A stretch of DNA of 64,000 nucleotides. Origin: Akkermansia sp. (GTDB lineage: Bacteria; Verrucomicrobiota; Verrucomicrobiia; Verrucomicrobiales; Akkermansiaceae). The stretch lies in assembly GCA_022787425.1 (NCBI GenBank), contig JALFWB010000031.1, positions 204,034-268,033 of the forward strand. The letters are read 5' to 3'. The notes under the pieces are model-generated. The model did not search any database, was not told where the DNA came from, and saw only the letters and a list, made by a program, of their open reading frames with translations. A program made the position numbers and the translations under genes. Shown here in pieces: positions 56,597-64,000 of this stretch. How positions within the stretch are numbered: the stretch's first letter is position 1; every line of letters starts with the position of its first letter.

Positions 56597-56991
56597 TGTG
56601 CTTGGGAGGGTTGGACTGCTTCTTGCAGGGCTTTGAAATGATCTTGCAGGGCCTCTGATCGGCTCTCCAGCTCTAAGACGCGGACATGGGTGTCCTTGAC
56701 CTCATCCAGTAGCTTGTTGTCTTCTGCGTAAAGGGCTGTAAGCTGTTTCTCCGCCGCGTCTATTTCCTGCTCCAGTATGCGGCGGCGTTCGTCTAAGTCG
56801 GCTGCCTCCTGCTCGGCATCTCGAATGACGGCGTTATACTCATTGATTTTATCTTGCTGGGTGCGAATCTCATCGCGAAGTTCGGCATTCTTCTGCAGAA
56901 CGCGCTGTAAGGCATCCGGGTCCTCGCAGGAGCTGAGGGAGCAAGCGATCGGGAGGAGGACCGCCGCGCGTAGAAAAAAGGAGGTGTTCAC
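56593..56991 (-). CDS. coiled-coil lipoprotein, GTG start
   Basis: 132 residues with a GTG start at 56991, giving the signal peptide NTSFFLRAAVLLPIACSLSSC (lipobox, Cys22). The remainder is almost entirely coiled coil (NAELRDEIRTQQDKINEYNA and on). Longer in-frame starts upstream lie within the promoter and would bury the signal peptide. Probably a periplasmic partner of the membrane coiled-coil protein encoded next. Confidence 0.7.
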   Translation of the reverse strand: MNTSFFLRAAVLLPIACSLSSCEDPDALQRVLQKNAELRDEIRTQQDKINEYNAVIRDAEQEAADLDERRRILEQEIDAAEKQLTALYAEDNKLLDEVKDTHVRVLELESRSEALQDHFKALQEAVQPSQAQ

Positions 56992-56997
56992 GCTTCT

Positions 56998-57026
56998 ATA
57001 ATGGAGCAATGGGGTGGGTTCGTCAA
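56998..57026 (-). promoter_or_regulatory. promoter of the coiled-coil pair
   Basis: TTGACG, 17 nt, CATTAT, ending 6 nt before the GTG at 56991. Confidence 0.6.
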
Positions 57027-57038
57027 GCTGCTTTTGCG

Positions 57039-57623
57039 TCACGCGCTTATCTTTGCACCGCTCAGCCACATTTTCCAGAGCCGGATGAGGCGCAGGACGG
57101 AGTCATCAAAAAGGCTGCGGTCGCGCTCCAGCTCCTCGATGGTGCGCCAGGCCAGGGCATCGGACTCTGCAGAGAGGGCAAAGTGCATGTGGGGTGCAAT
57201 GAGGAGGTAGCGGATGTCGTAGTGCAGGTGGGCGGGCTCGCCGAGCGCGGGGCGGGCGGGGATGGAGTGGATGTCGACGTCGATGATGCCGGGCAGCAGG
57301 GGGCTCACGCCGGGGATACCGCTTTCCTCGGCGGCCTCGCGCAGGGCGGCATCGAGGGGGGATTCGCCGGGTTCGACGTGGCCGCCGGGTTGCAGCCAGA
57401 GGCGGAGTTTGTGGTGCAGGGTGAGCAGGGCCGCGCTGCGGTCGGGGTTGAGCAGCCAAGCGGAGCCGGTAATGTGCCCGGCGGGGTGGTTGCGGCGGAA
57501 GCAATCGGGGGTGCTACGGACGAAGGAGGCAATGCGCAGCGCGGTGTCGCTGCGCTCCGGGTGCACCCGGGTGTAAGCCTCCAGGGCTTGCAACAGATGC
57601 TGACGTTGTCGGTCGTCGTTCAT
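57039..57623 (-). CDS. NUDIX hydrolase
   Basis: 194 residues. Complete Nudix box GHVEPGESPLDAALREAAEESG at about 74-97 (G-x5-E-x7-RE-x2-EE-x-G), so a metal-dependent pyrophosphohydrolase of unknown nucleotide substrate. It starts 1 nt after the ZIP transporter stop codon and is coupled to it. The longer frame to 57722 lies inside the transporter gene. Confidence 0.9.
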   Translation of the reverse strand: MNDDRQRQHLLQALEAYTRVHPERSDTALRIASFVRSTPDCFRRNHPAGHITGSAWLLNPDRSAALLTLHHKLRLWLQPGGHVEPGESPLDAALREAAEESGIPGVSPLLPGIIDVDIHSIPARPALGEPAHLHYDIRYLLIAPHMHFALSAESDALAWRTIEELERDRSLFDDSVLRLIRLWKMWLSGAKISA

Positions 57624-57624
57624 A

Positions 57625-58431
57625 TTACAAGACAATAGCCATGAGTGCCATGCCGGCGGTGACGCCGTAAATGGAGAGATGGTGGTGTCCCCAGCGCTCG
57701 GCCATGGGGAGCAGTTCATCAAAGGAAATATACACCATGATACCGGCTACGATGGTGAAGAGAACAGCCAGCACCGTGGGGGTGAGGAAGGGCAGCAGCA
57801 CTAACATGCCGATGATGGCACCCAGCGGCTCCGCCAGCCCCGAAAGCGCCGCTAGGCGGAAGGCGCGCCCGCGCTGACCCGTGCCGTACAGCAGCGGCAC
57901 CGCCACGGCAATGCCCTCCGGTATATTGTGAATCGCCACCGCAAGGGCCACGGATACGGCAATCTCGGTGTTCTCGAAGGCCGCCGCCACCGTTGCAATG
58001 CCCTCCGGGAAGTTGTGCAGCGTGATGGCCAGCATGAACAGCATCGCCGACCGCTTCACTCCTGCATTGCCTGCAAACTGCCCCGTGCTGCGCACCCCAT
58101 CCAGCTCCCGCGCCTCGTGGATCTCATGCGGGTTCTCATCCTCGGGAATCATCCGGTCAATCAAACACGCAAGCCCCATCCCCCCGAAAAACGCCGCCAC
58201 GCTCACCCACTTCGCCCATGCCTCCCCCTTCATCAATTCCGCCGCACACGGCATCAACTCCATAAACGAGATATATACCATCACCCCCGCACTCGCCCCC
58301 AGCGCAAAACTCAGCACCCGCGTATCCGTCCGCTTCAAAAACAGTGCCACCGCCGCCCCCACAGCCGTGCACAACCCGGCGAACAACGACAGCATCCCAC
58401 CCAACACAATGGGTTCTCCGAACCATTCCAT
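57625..58431 (-). CDS. ZIP-family metal transporter (ZupT-like)
   Basis: 268 residues, eight predicted helices. The ZIP signatures HNFPEG (helix 4) and HNIPEG (helix 5) provide the metal site. It should import zinc, perhaps also iron or manganese. First gene of a pair with the NUDIX hydrolase. The start at 58431 is fixed by a promoter whose -10 ends 7 nt upstream; longer in-frame starts run into the divergent glycosyltransferase promoter. Confidence 0.93.
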   Translation of the reverse strand: MEWFGEPIVLGGMLSLFAGLCTAVGAAVALFLKRTDTRVLSFALGASAGVMVYISFMELMPCAAELMKGEAWAKWVSVAAFFGGMGLACLIDRMIPEDENPHEIHEARELDGVRSTGQFAGNAGVKRSAMLFMLAITLHNFPEGIATVAAAFENTEIAVSVALAVAIHNIPEGIAVAVPLLYGTGQRGRAFRLAALSGLAEPLGAIIGMLVLLPFLTPTVLAVLFTIVAGIMVYISFDELLPMAERWGHHHLSIYGVTAGMALMAIVL

Positions 58432-58438
58432 GCCCCAA

Positions 58439-58467
58439 CTTATACCACCTTTCCCCCCGATCGTCAA
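58439..58467 (-). promoter_or_regulatory. ZIP gene promoter
   Basis: TTGACG, 17 nt, TATAAG, ending 7 nt before the ATG at 58431. Confidence 0.85.
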
Positions 58468-58487
58468 GCCCGGACTCAAAATAGCCG

Positions 58488-58516
58488 TTGACATTCCCTG
58501 ACCTATCCTGTATAGT
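58488..58516 (+). promoter_or_regulatory. promoter of the surface-glycan cluster
   Basis: Consensus TTGACA, 17 nt, TATAGT, ending 6 nt before a GTG start at 58523. Confidence 0.85.
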
Positions 58517-58522
58517 GTGCAT

Positions 58523-59728
58523 GTGAACATCCTACTTTCCGCATACAGTTTCGGCGCCTGGCGAGGGAGCGAGGCCGGTGTGGGGTGGAATGTCGCTAAA
58601 GGCCTCGCTGAGCGAGGGCACAAAGTGACCGTATTGACAACTCCGGAATTTCATGAGCTGAATGTATCGGCCTTGGAGAAGGTGGGGTTGCCGATTGCAC
58701 TGATTGAGGTAGATTGTGGCGTAAGTTCTTTTAACTCTTCAACGTCATATCACCAGTGGCAGAGAAGAATCGGTCTTCGTATCCAAGAAATCTGCCGGGA
58801 GGACTGTTTTGATTTGGTGCATCATGTTACTTTTAATCAGTACAGGGGGATAAGAGATGTATTTTACACTGATTTGCCCTATGTTATAGGACCTGTGGGA
58901 GGGGCAGAAACTGTAGCCATACGCTTCTTCCCAGAGCTACCGTTTAGAATGCGAGTTAAGGAAACACTGAGATACATTCCTGTGGACGCCGTGAAATTGG
59001 GAAGACGCCTGAAACGGAATCGATGTGGTGGGGTGGTATTGGCATCCACTCCGCAAACTGAATATCGATTACGAAGGTATGCCGGCGTATCGAGTGTATC
59101 ATTGTTGCCAATTATAGCTATACATGACGAGGAGATACAGGAGGGTTTGCAACGAGATACCGATAATCCGTATTTTGTATTTGATGGGGGGGCGAGACCC
59201 GAGAAGGGGGCTCGTATAATGGTAAGAGCTCTCGCACGAATCTGGGCAGATGGGAAGCGTGTTCCGGTGAAGATATTTGCTGTCAAGGATTCCGATAGAC
59301 AGATATTTATTCGATATGCCATCTCCTGTGGTCTCCCATTGGAGGCTCTGCATATGTATCCTTTTTTGAAGCGATCCGAGGTGCTGGATCTAATGAGTAG
59401 AGCCACTGCATTTATATCAGTAGGTTTTAGAGATGCCGGGTGTATGGCTTTGTTAGAAGCTGTTGCCTTGGGATTACCTTCTGTATGTCTGGATATTTCC
59501 GGACAGCATTGGCTTCCGGATGATTTTGCGACAAAAATTTCTCTTCAAGGGGGAGATATTATTAATCGTATATCCACGGCCTTGGAGAAAATACTCATTT
59601 GGCCTATTCCTTCTGCATCATGGCATGAAAATCGTGTTCGGTGGTTAAGGGAGAACATGACATGGAAAGTACGGATTTCCCAGCTGGAACAATTTTATTC
59701 TTTGGCGTTAATGCAGAAAAGTAGATAG
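58523..59728 (+). CDS. GT4-type glycosyltransferase, GTG start
   Basis: 401 residues. GT-B fold of the GT4 family: N-terminal SAYSFGAWRGSEAGVGWNVAKGLAERGHKVTVLT; C-terminal FVFDGGARPEKGARIMVRAL and RDAGCMALLEAVALGLPSVCL, the nucleotide-sugar site with its conserved Glu. The nearby ATG at 58521 is out of frame (next codon TGA), so GTG 58523 is the start. First gene of an AT-richer cluster, followed at short spacing by glf and a GT2 gene. The donor sugar is unknown; UDP-galactofuranose is a guess from the neighbour. Confidence 0.85.
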   Translation: MNILLSAYSFGAWRGSEAGVGWNVAKGLAERGHKVTVLTTPEFHELNVSALEKVGLPIALIEVDCGVSSFNSSTSYHQWQRRIGLRIQEICREDCFDLVHHVTFNQYRGIRDVFYTDLPYVIGPVGGAETVAIRFFPELPFRMRVKETLRYIPVDAVKLGRRLKRNRCGGVVLASTPQTEYRLRRYAGVSSVSLLPIIAIHDEEIQEGLQRDTDNPYFVFDGGARPEKGARIMVRALARIWADGKRVPVKIFAVKDSDRQIFIRYAISCGLPLEALHMYPFLKRSEVLDLMSRATAFISVGFRDAGCMALLEAVALGLPSVCLDISGQHWLPDDFATKISLQGGDIINRISTALEKILIWPIPSASWHENRVRWLRENMTWKVRISQLEQFYSLALMQKSR

Positions 59729-59732
59729 TTAC

Positions 59733-60881
59733 ATGAAACGAGTCTTGATAGTTGGCGCAGGTTTATCCGGTGCGGTACTTGCTAGAAAACTTGCGGAAAA
59801 CAATGTAGCATCCTTAGTGATCGATAGAAATGATTTTCTGGGCGGGTTATGCCATTCGAGGCGTGACGATGAGACGGGGGTAGATATGCATGTTTTTGGA
59901 CCTCATATCTTTAATACGAGTAATGAAGCGGTATGGAATTTTGTACAGCGCTTTGATCGCTTTTATCCGTGGACTAACAGAGTGAAAGCAAGCAATTCCA
60001 AAGGTGTTTTCTCATTTCCGATTAACCTTCATACGATTAACCAGCTTTTCGGTGTTAATCTGAATCCCGAAGAGGCTAGAAAGTTTATAGATTCCAAGAG
60101 AGATGCTTCCATTTCTCACCCCTCAAATGCTGAGGAAAAACTTCTCTCACTGGTTGGACGAGACATCTATGAGGTTTTCTTTAAGGGTTATACAATCAAA
60201 CAATGGGGTGTTCCCCCTTCTGATTTACCTCCTGATATCTTGAAACGTATTCCGGTGAGATTTAATTATGATGATAATTATTATTTCTCTCGCTATCAGG
60301 GTTTCCCAATGAGTGGATATACTCGTTGGATTGGTAATATGTTTCAGCATCCTCTGATTGAGGTCAAGCTGTCTACGGAGCATGACGTAAATATGGAAGA
60401 TGAATTCATCCATGTGTTCTATTCCGGTCCTATCGATGAATATTTTAATTATTCTCAAGGTGAACTTGGATACAGAACGGTCAATTTTAAACTAATCAGG
60501 GGAAGATTTGAGCAACAAGGATGTGGTTGCATCAATTACAGTGATCTCTCGGTCCCTTATACCCGTTCTCATGAACATAATTATTTTTCGCCATGGGAAA
60601 CTCACGAAAAGAGCATTGTTATGCAGGAGTTCAGTTCTGAGAGCACACGTTCTACACCGAAGATCTATCCCAAATGCCTGCGCGCTGATATGCTTGTTCT
60701 GGATAAATATATTCTCATGGCAAATGTCCGAGAAAATTTATCTTTTATCGGCCGTCTTGGTTGCTACCGCTACTTAGATATGCAGCAGTGTGTTGAGATG
60801 TCTCTCAACTATGCGGATCATTGGTTGAGTTGGTATGCGGGACTCACTCCCGTCTTGGAGAGAATGCCGGTTCAGTGTTGA
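59733..60881 (+). CDS. glf: UDP-galactopyranose mutase
   Basis: 382 residues, typical length. FAD-binding loop GAGLSGAVLARKLAE, DRNDFLGGLCHS, the family motif FGPHIFNT (about 54-61), a GLF domain with FFKGYTIKQWG and the C-terminal GRLGCYRYLDMQQC segment. It interconverts UDP-galactopyranose and UDP-galactofuranose, so the glycan made here probably contains galactofuranose. It starts 4 nt after the GT4 gene. Confidence 0.96.
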   Translation: MKRVLIVGAGLSGAVLARKLAENNVASLVIDRNDFLGGLCHSRRDDETGVDMHVFGPHIFNTSNEAVWNFVQRFDRFYPWTNRVKASNSKGVFSFPINLHTINQLFGVNLNPEEARKFIDSKRDASISHPSNAEEKLLSLVGRDIYEVFFKGYTIKQWGVPPSDLPPDILKRIPVRFNYDDNYYFSRYQGFPMSGYTRWIGNMFQHPLIEVKLSTEHDVNMEDEFIHVFYSGPIDEYFNYSQGELGYRTVNFKLIRGRFEQQGCGCINYSDLSVPYTRSHEHNYFSPWETHEKSIVMQEFSSESTRSTPKIYPKCLRADMLVLDKYILMANVRENLSFIGRLGCYRYLDMQQCVEMSLNYADHWLSWYAGLTPVLERMPVQC

Positions 60882-60890
60882 TTATATCTG

Positions 60891-61802
60891 ATGAAGTTCT
60901 ATATCGTAACACCTTCCTTTCGCAGTCTCACATGGCTTCCACGCTGTGTTCGTTCCGTTGCAGATCAGGCGAACGAGTGGATTGAGATTCACCACCATGT
61001 CCAAGATGGTGGCTCAGAGGACGGAACGGTACAATGGCTGGAGTCGTGGAGCTCAAAAGTGAGAGATGTACCGGGTTATAGATTTTCATTTTCCAGTGAG
61101 CGAGATGGAGGAATGTATGATGCCATCAATCGGGCATGGGATTTACTGCCAGAAGACGCTGACGTAACCGCCCATCTGAACAGTGATGAACAATATCTCC
61201 CGGGTGCCCTACAGCAGGTAGCGCAGATGTTTGAGCTGCGAAGGAAGTCGGATATTCTTCTGGGAACCTACATCGTTGTTGATAGGCAGAACAATTATGT
61301 GTGTCACCGACGCCCTGTTATGCCTAGAGCCTGCCTATCTTGGTTGAATTGCGCATGCATTACGAATTCTTCATTTTATCGAGCCTCTTTTTTCAGACAA
61401 AAACAGCCGAGATTTGATACGAGTTGGAGGAATATCGGGGATCTTGTATTCTTTCACCAACTGGCAGAAGAGAAGGTTTCTTTCTCAACGATTCCTGATG
61501 TAGTGACTTCTGCCTTCGTTTGTACAGGAGAGAATTTGGCTTGGATAGCTTCTGCAATTGAAGAGCGGGCTCGGTGGGAGAGCGAGGTCCCTCGTGCCCT
61601 AGTCATATTAAATGGACTTATCTATCGGTGGGTTAATCTTAGCCGAATTGCCGTTGATTTCTTTTGCACGGCACCGCGTGAATATCTCATCTATGATGCA
61701 GATGAGGAAATTCGGAGACATCACTCGATTACTCATCCCACTCCTCTGTGGAATGCCTCATCTAGGAACGCTTCCCGAAGCGCTGGCGGAACAATCTCTT
61801 GA
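60891..61802 (+). CDS. GT2-family glycosyltransferase
   Basis: 303 residues. GT-A fold of family 2: ITPSFRSL-type start (YIVTPSFRSLTWL), QDGGSEDGTVQW (nucleotide binding) and HLNSDEQYLPGAL in place of the usual DxD (NSDE). Third gene of the plus-strand run. Its last 41 bp overlap the end of the convergent GT2 gene. Confidence 0.85.
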   Translation: MKFYIVTPSFRSLTWLPRCVRSVADQANEWIEIHHHVQDGGSEDGTVQWLESWSSKVRDVPGYRFSFSSERDGGMYDAINRAWDLLPEDADVTAHLNSDEQYLPGALQQVAQMFELRRKSDILLGTYIVVDRQNNYVCHRRPVMPRACLSWLNCACITNSSFYRASFFRQKQPRFDTSWRNIGDLVFFHQLAEEKVSFSTIPDVVTSAFVCTGENLAWIASAIEERARWESEVPRALVILNGLIYRWVNLSRIAVDFFCTAPREYLIYDADEEIRRHHSITHPTPLWNASSRNASRSAGGTIS

Positions 61803-62757
61803 GGCGTCCGGGCTGCATGATCAGGGATAGGAGCATCATGAACCCACCCTTGATGTAATGCTTCTCCATTAATTTGAAGCCTCCGGTTCTGTAAAAGTAC
61901 TCAGCGTAAATAGGATACTCGAATTTAAGCCAATTCCACCAGCCTTTAGCGCGTATATTCCGGCAGAAAGTCTCAAAGCTGATGGGAGTTTGTCCGGTTC
62001 TTCTCCTGACTAAGCGATCGCTGACATACATGTGGTGATGTTTACAATACACGAATCGTGAGGTGCAGATAGAGCCATCGTGGAGCCTGTATTGAGATAG
62101 AAACTCTCGCATCGACATCACATCCCACCCCTTTTCAAGAATGAGGTTCCACAATTCAATATCCTCACTTGCAGGCAAAGAAGTATCGAATAGCAATCCG
62201 TCTCGATGAATAACTTCTCCACGTATACAGACTGTAGAGCAGAACAGCCCCATAGGTTCTAAACTTTCCCTATATCTTTGCGCATCCGCTTCTGTGAAGG
62301 AATACATCTGAGTCCCGACTCCAAATACTCGACTTTTGGAGTTTATGTACTGCACAAAGCCTCCGCACGCACCACAGCGAGGATGCGCCTGCATGAAGGC
62401 TAGAGTCTTCTCAACCCTTTCTGGGAGAGAGACATCATCCGCATCATTAAGAATATAATAGTCTGCCGGATAACAAGAAAAACCCTCATTTCGACATCCT
62501 GATCGACCCAAATTCTTTTTATTGTGGTGTATGACAAGATTGTCGTTCTGATCTACGAGATCAGAGATAGTTTCCTCAAAATGATCCGTGGAGCAGTCAT
62601 CAAGAACAACAATTAAATCCAGTTTTCGCGTTTGACTCAGCAAGCCTAGGACGGCTTCACGGATGTAGCGTCTTGTGTTGTAGCATGGGATCAATGCCAC
62701 AACTCTGGGACGAAACGATGACGGATTTGAATCTATTTTGCCTTCTGAGAAATACAT
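61762..62757 (-). CDS. GT2-family glycosyltransferase, convergent
   Basis: 331 residues. Family-2 features: ALIPCYNTRRYI, DDCSTDHFEETI, YYILNDADDVSLPER (DxD) and DTSLPASEDIELWN (catalytic ED). C-terminal helices may sit at the membrane. Transcribed against the preceding three genes with 41 bp of 3' overlap, so this gene is a separate unit with its own promoter. Confidence 0.88.
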   Translation of the reverse strand: MYFSEGKIDSNPSSFRPRVVALIPCYNTRRYIREAVLGLLSQTRKLDLIVVLDDCSTDHFEETISDLVDQNDNLVIHHNKKNLGRSGCRNEGFSCYPADYYILNDADDVSLPERVEKTLAFMQAHPRCGACGGFVQYINSKSRVFGVGTQMYSFTEADAQRYRESLEPMGLFCSTVCIRGEVIHRDGLLFDTSLPASEDIELWNLILEKGWDVMSMREFLSQYRLHDGSICTSRFVYCKHHHMYVSDRLVRRRTGQTPISFETFCRNIRAKGWWNWLKFEYPIYAEYFYRTGGFKLMEKHYIKGGFMMLLSLIMQPGRLKRLFRQRFGKRS

Positions 62758-62817
62758 AAGCTATATGTAGTTCTGTTGTTTCAGAGTTGAAGAAGTACTA
62801 GTGCGAACCTACAGATA

Positions 62818-62846
62818 ATTGTACATGAATTTACGCTCGATGTCAA
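62818..62846 (-). promoter_or_regulatory. promoter of the convergent GT2 gene
   Basis: Perfect TTGACA, 17 nt, TACAAT; leader about 55 nt. Confidence 0.85.
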
Positions 62847-62964
62847 GAGCCTCCGAATAGCTTCCTACAATATGTAATGAATATACGTCCGAAACACGAA
62901 TGCCGTGCTCCTCACGCATCCTAGTGTGTAGGGGGAAGTGTGTGGGACATTTGCTGGATATCCC

Positions 62965-63130
62965 TACAGCATTTCCAATGCTGTAGCAAGAACAAAATAC
63001 AGATTTAGCCTATTTTTACAACATTTTCTTATGGAGGTCTGCAGGAAGAGGGAGAGATGAAAGTGAGTGGTCTCGGCGTAAGTCGTTGAGTATCAACGGC
63101 TCACATGACCTATGCATTGGAAATGCTGTA
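62965..63130. repeat. dispersed element R2, copy C
   Basis: 166 bp. Ends TACAGCATTTCCAATGC (62965-62981) and GCATTGGAAATGCTGTA (63114-63130) are perfect 17-bp inverted repeats. Inside are GTAGCAAGAACAAAAT and AGATTTAGCC (shared with copy B) and TAAGTCGTTGA-GTA-TCAACGGCT (63079-63101) followed by CATG. It lies in the 62758-63173 gap; no other feature is evident there. Confidence 0.75.
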
Positions 63131-63173
63131 CACTTACCTAGGCGAGAGTTTGTTTTATTTTACTATGCATAGA

Positions 63174-63896
63174 ATGAAGATTGGAATCGTAACCCACTAT
63201 TCGGCGAACAATATGGGGGCAATTTTACAGTGTTTCGCTCTGCAGGAAGCACTGAAGGAACTTCAGCCAGGCGCACTTGTAAAAGTGCTCGATTTTAGAA
63301 GGAAGGAGCGACTACACAGGCCATTGTATGCTGATGTATACAAGTATAAAGCCAAGGGAAGTCTGGCGCCGCTAAAGGGTCTGGCACATATCTACTATGC
63401 CTTCCGCCAGCGAATGAAGTCGGGGGTCAGTCATACACAGGAGTTTATCGATAAGTATCTTGATCTTGAGGAAGTTAGTCTTACCGAGGATAAGTTCCTT
63501 GACGTATCGGGGAAAGGGTTTAATGTTCTGGTTGCAGGTTCAGATCAAATATGGGCAGACTGGTCTATTCAACCCTATTTTCTTTTAGGATGTTCCTCAT
63601 ACGTAGATTGCAAAATTGCGTATGCGCCCAGCCTAGGAAATATTAAGTCGTTGTCAGATAGAGCAGTTTCAATGTTGTCCACGGCGATCTCTGAATTTGA
63701 TTATATATCTTGCCGTGAGGAAGATGGGTGTGACTTTATTTCGAAAATGGCCTCTATTCACTGTCCTTGTGTTCCTGATCCAACATTTCTTTTGACTCGT
63801 AATCAATGGAGAAATATAGCAAAAAAACCAGAAAAGGCACCAGTCAGAGACTTTGTATTTCATTGCCGTCCCATAAGGGGCAAATGGGTGGAGTAG
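63174..63896 (+). pseudogene. polysaccharide pyruvyltransferase family gene, truncated
   Basis: 240 residues from MKIGIVTHYSANNMGAILQC, the usual opening of this family, through NVLVAGSDQIWADW, DCKIAYAPSLGN, DYISCREEDGCDFI and PCVPDPTFLL. The family is normally about 350-400 residues. The frame stops at 63894 just after DFVFHCRPIRG, where a different-looking sequence begins, so the 3' third has probably been lost to an insertion. Such enzymes modify or cap surface polysaccharides. The start at 63174 is chosen for homology; upstream in-frame codons lie partly in R2 copy C. Confidence 0.75.
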
Positions 63897-64000
63897 CCGG
63901 GATGCAGGAAAAATTTGGCGGATGACAGAAATGGTGCTTTGAGATTGGCCGACTACAACTCATAATCGGTGTGTGAACAAAAACACCCAAAGCACCACAG
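63875..64000 (+). mobile_element. possible left end of an insertion sequence
   Basis: Around 63865-63880 the pyruvyltransferase similarity ends. The remaining bases include GGTGCTTTGAG (63932) and CCAAAGCACC (63987), an inverted pair, and GTG at 63973 opens a frame (MNKNTQSTT) running off the window, as a transposase start might. No transposase domain is visible, so this rests on the truncation of the neighbouring gene. Confidence 0.3.

Overview
The window looks like a chromosomal segment of a Verrucomicrobiota bacterium, probably Akkermansiaceae-like. The main clue is a 1265-residue protein with the pilin-like N-terminus of the Verru_Chthon cassette protein A family. Supporting clues are a giant type V autotransporter, an exported GH2 beta-galactosidase with carbohydrate-binding tails (mucin or glycan use), and exported PA14-domain proteins. 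The taxonomic placement is inference. Most genes have clear sigma70-like promoters (TTGNCA, 16-18 nt, TANNNT). In about fifteen cases the -10 box ends only 6-11 nt before the start codon, so leaderless mRNA appears common; clear Shine-Dalgarno sequences are rare.

Layout: 0-0.7 kb, 3' side cut by the window edge, an isochorismate synthase gene. 0.8-10.4 kb, a membrane-anchored PA14 protein, a 182-bp inverted-repeat element and the autotransporter. 10.4-16.6 kb, two convergent genes that look like a split and partly decayed acyltransferase/acyl-ACP synthetase (Aas) system, with a Ser/Thr kinase between them. 16.6-26 kb, a housekeeping block (ribD, phosphoesterase, argS, TPR protein, lipoproteins, pentaheme cytochrome, mnmE). 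This block contains the most striking non-coding signals: a cluster of at least six DnaA boxes next to an AT-rich stretch (candidate oriC, 18.43-18.68 kb), three parS-like sites (19.37, 20.76, 22.61 kb), a recurrent 10+3+10 palindrome and a candidate 6S-like RNA.

26-32.6 kb: exported M3 peptidase, MauE/DoxX-like membrane protein, then a MerR regulator divergent from a three-gene export operon (CMD-cupin protein, flavodoxin, alpha/beta hydrolase) with a perfect operator palindrome between them. 32.7-42 kb: C39-like peptidase, Verru_Chthon protein A, two pseudouridine synthases, a TPR protein and a transglutaminase-like protein. 42-50.4 kb: GH2 beta-galactosidase divergent from two tandem PA14 paralogues, then a ROK-like regulator. 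50.6-58.4 kb: pyrG, sodium-solute symporter, rubrerythrin, a coiled-coil envelope pair, NUDIX and ZIP transporter. 58.5-64 kb: an AT-richer surface-glycan cluster (three glycosyltransferases, UDP-galactopyranose mutase, a truncated pyruvyltransferase) ending in what may be the edge of an insertion sequence.

Two families of short dispersed repeats occur. R1 (about 180-200 bp, ends GGACGCGGAATTTT) has two full copies and one half copy. R2 (160-166 bp) has three copies, each with the internal palindrome also seen at the candidate oriC, and with end palindromes whose central triplet differs between copies but matches within each copy.
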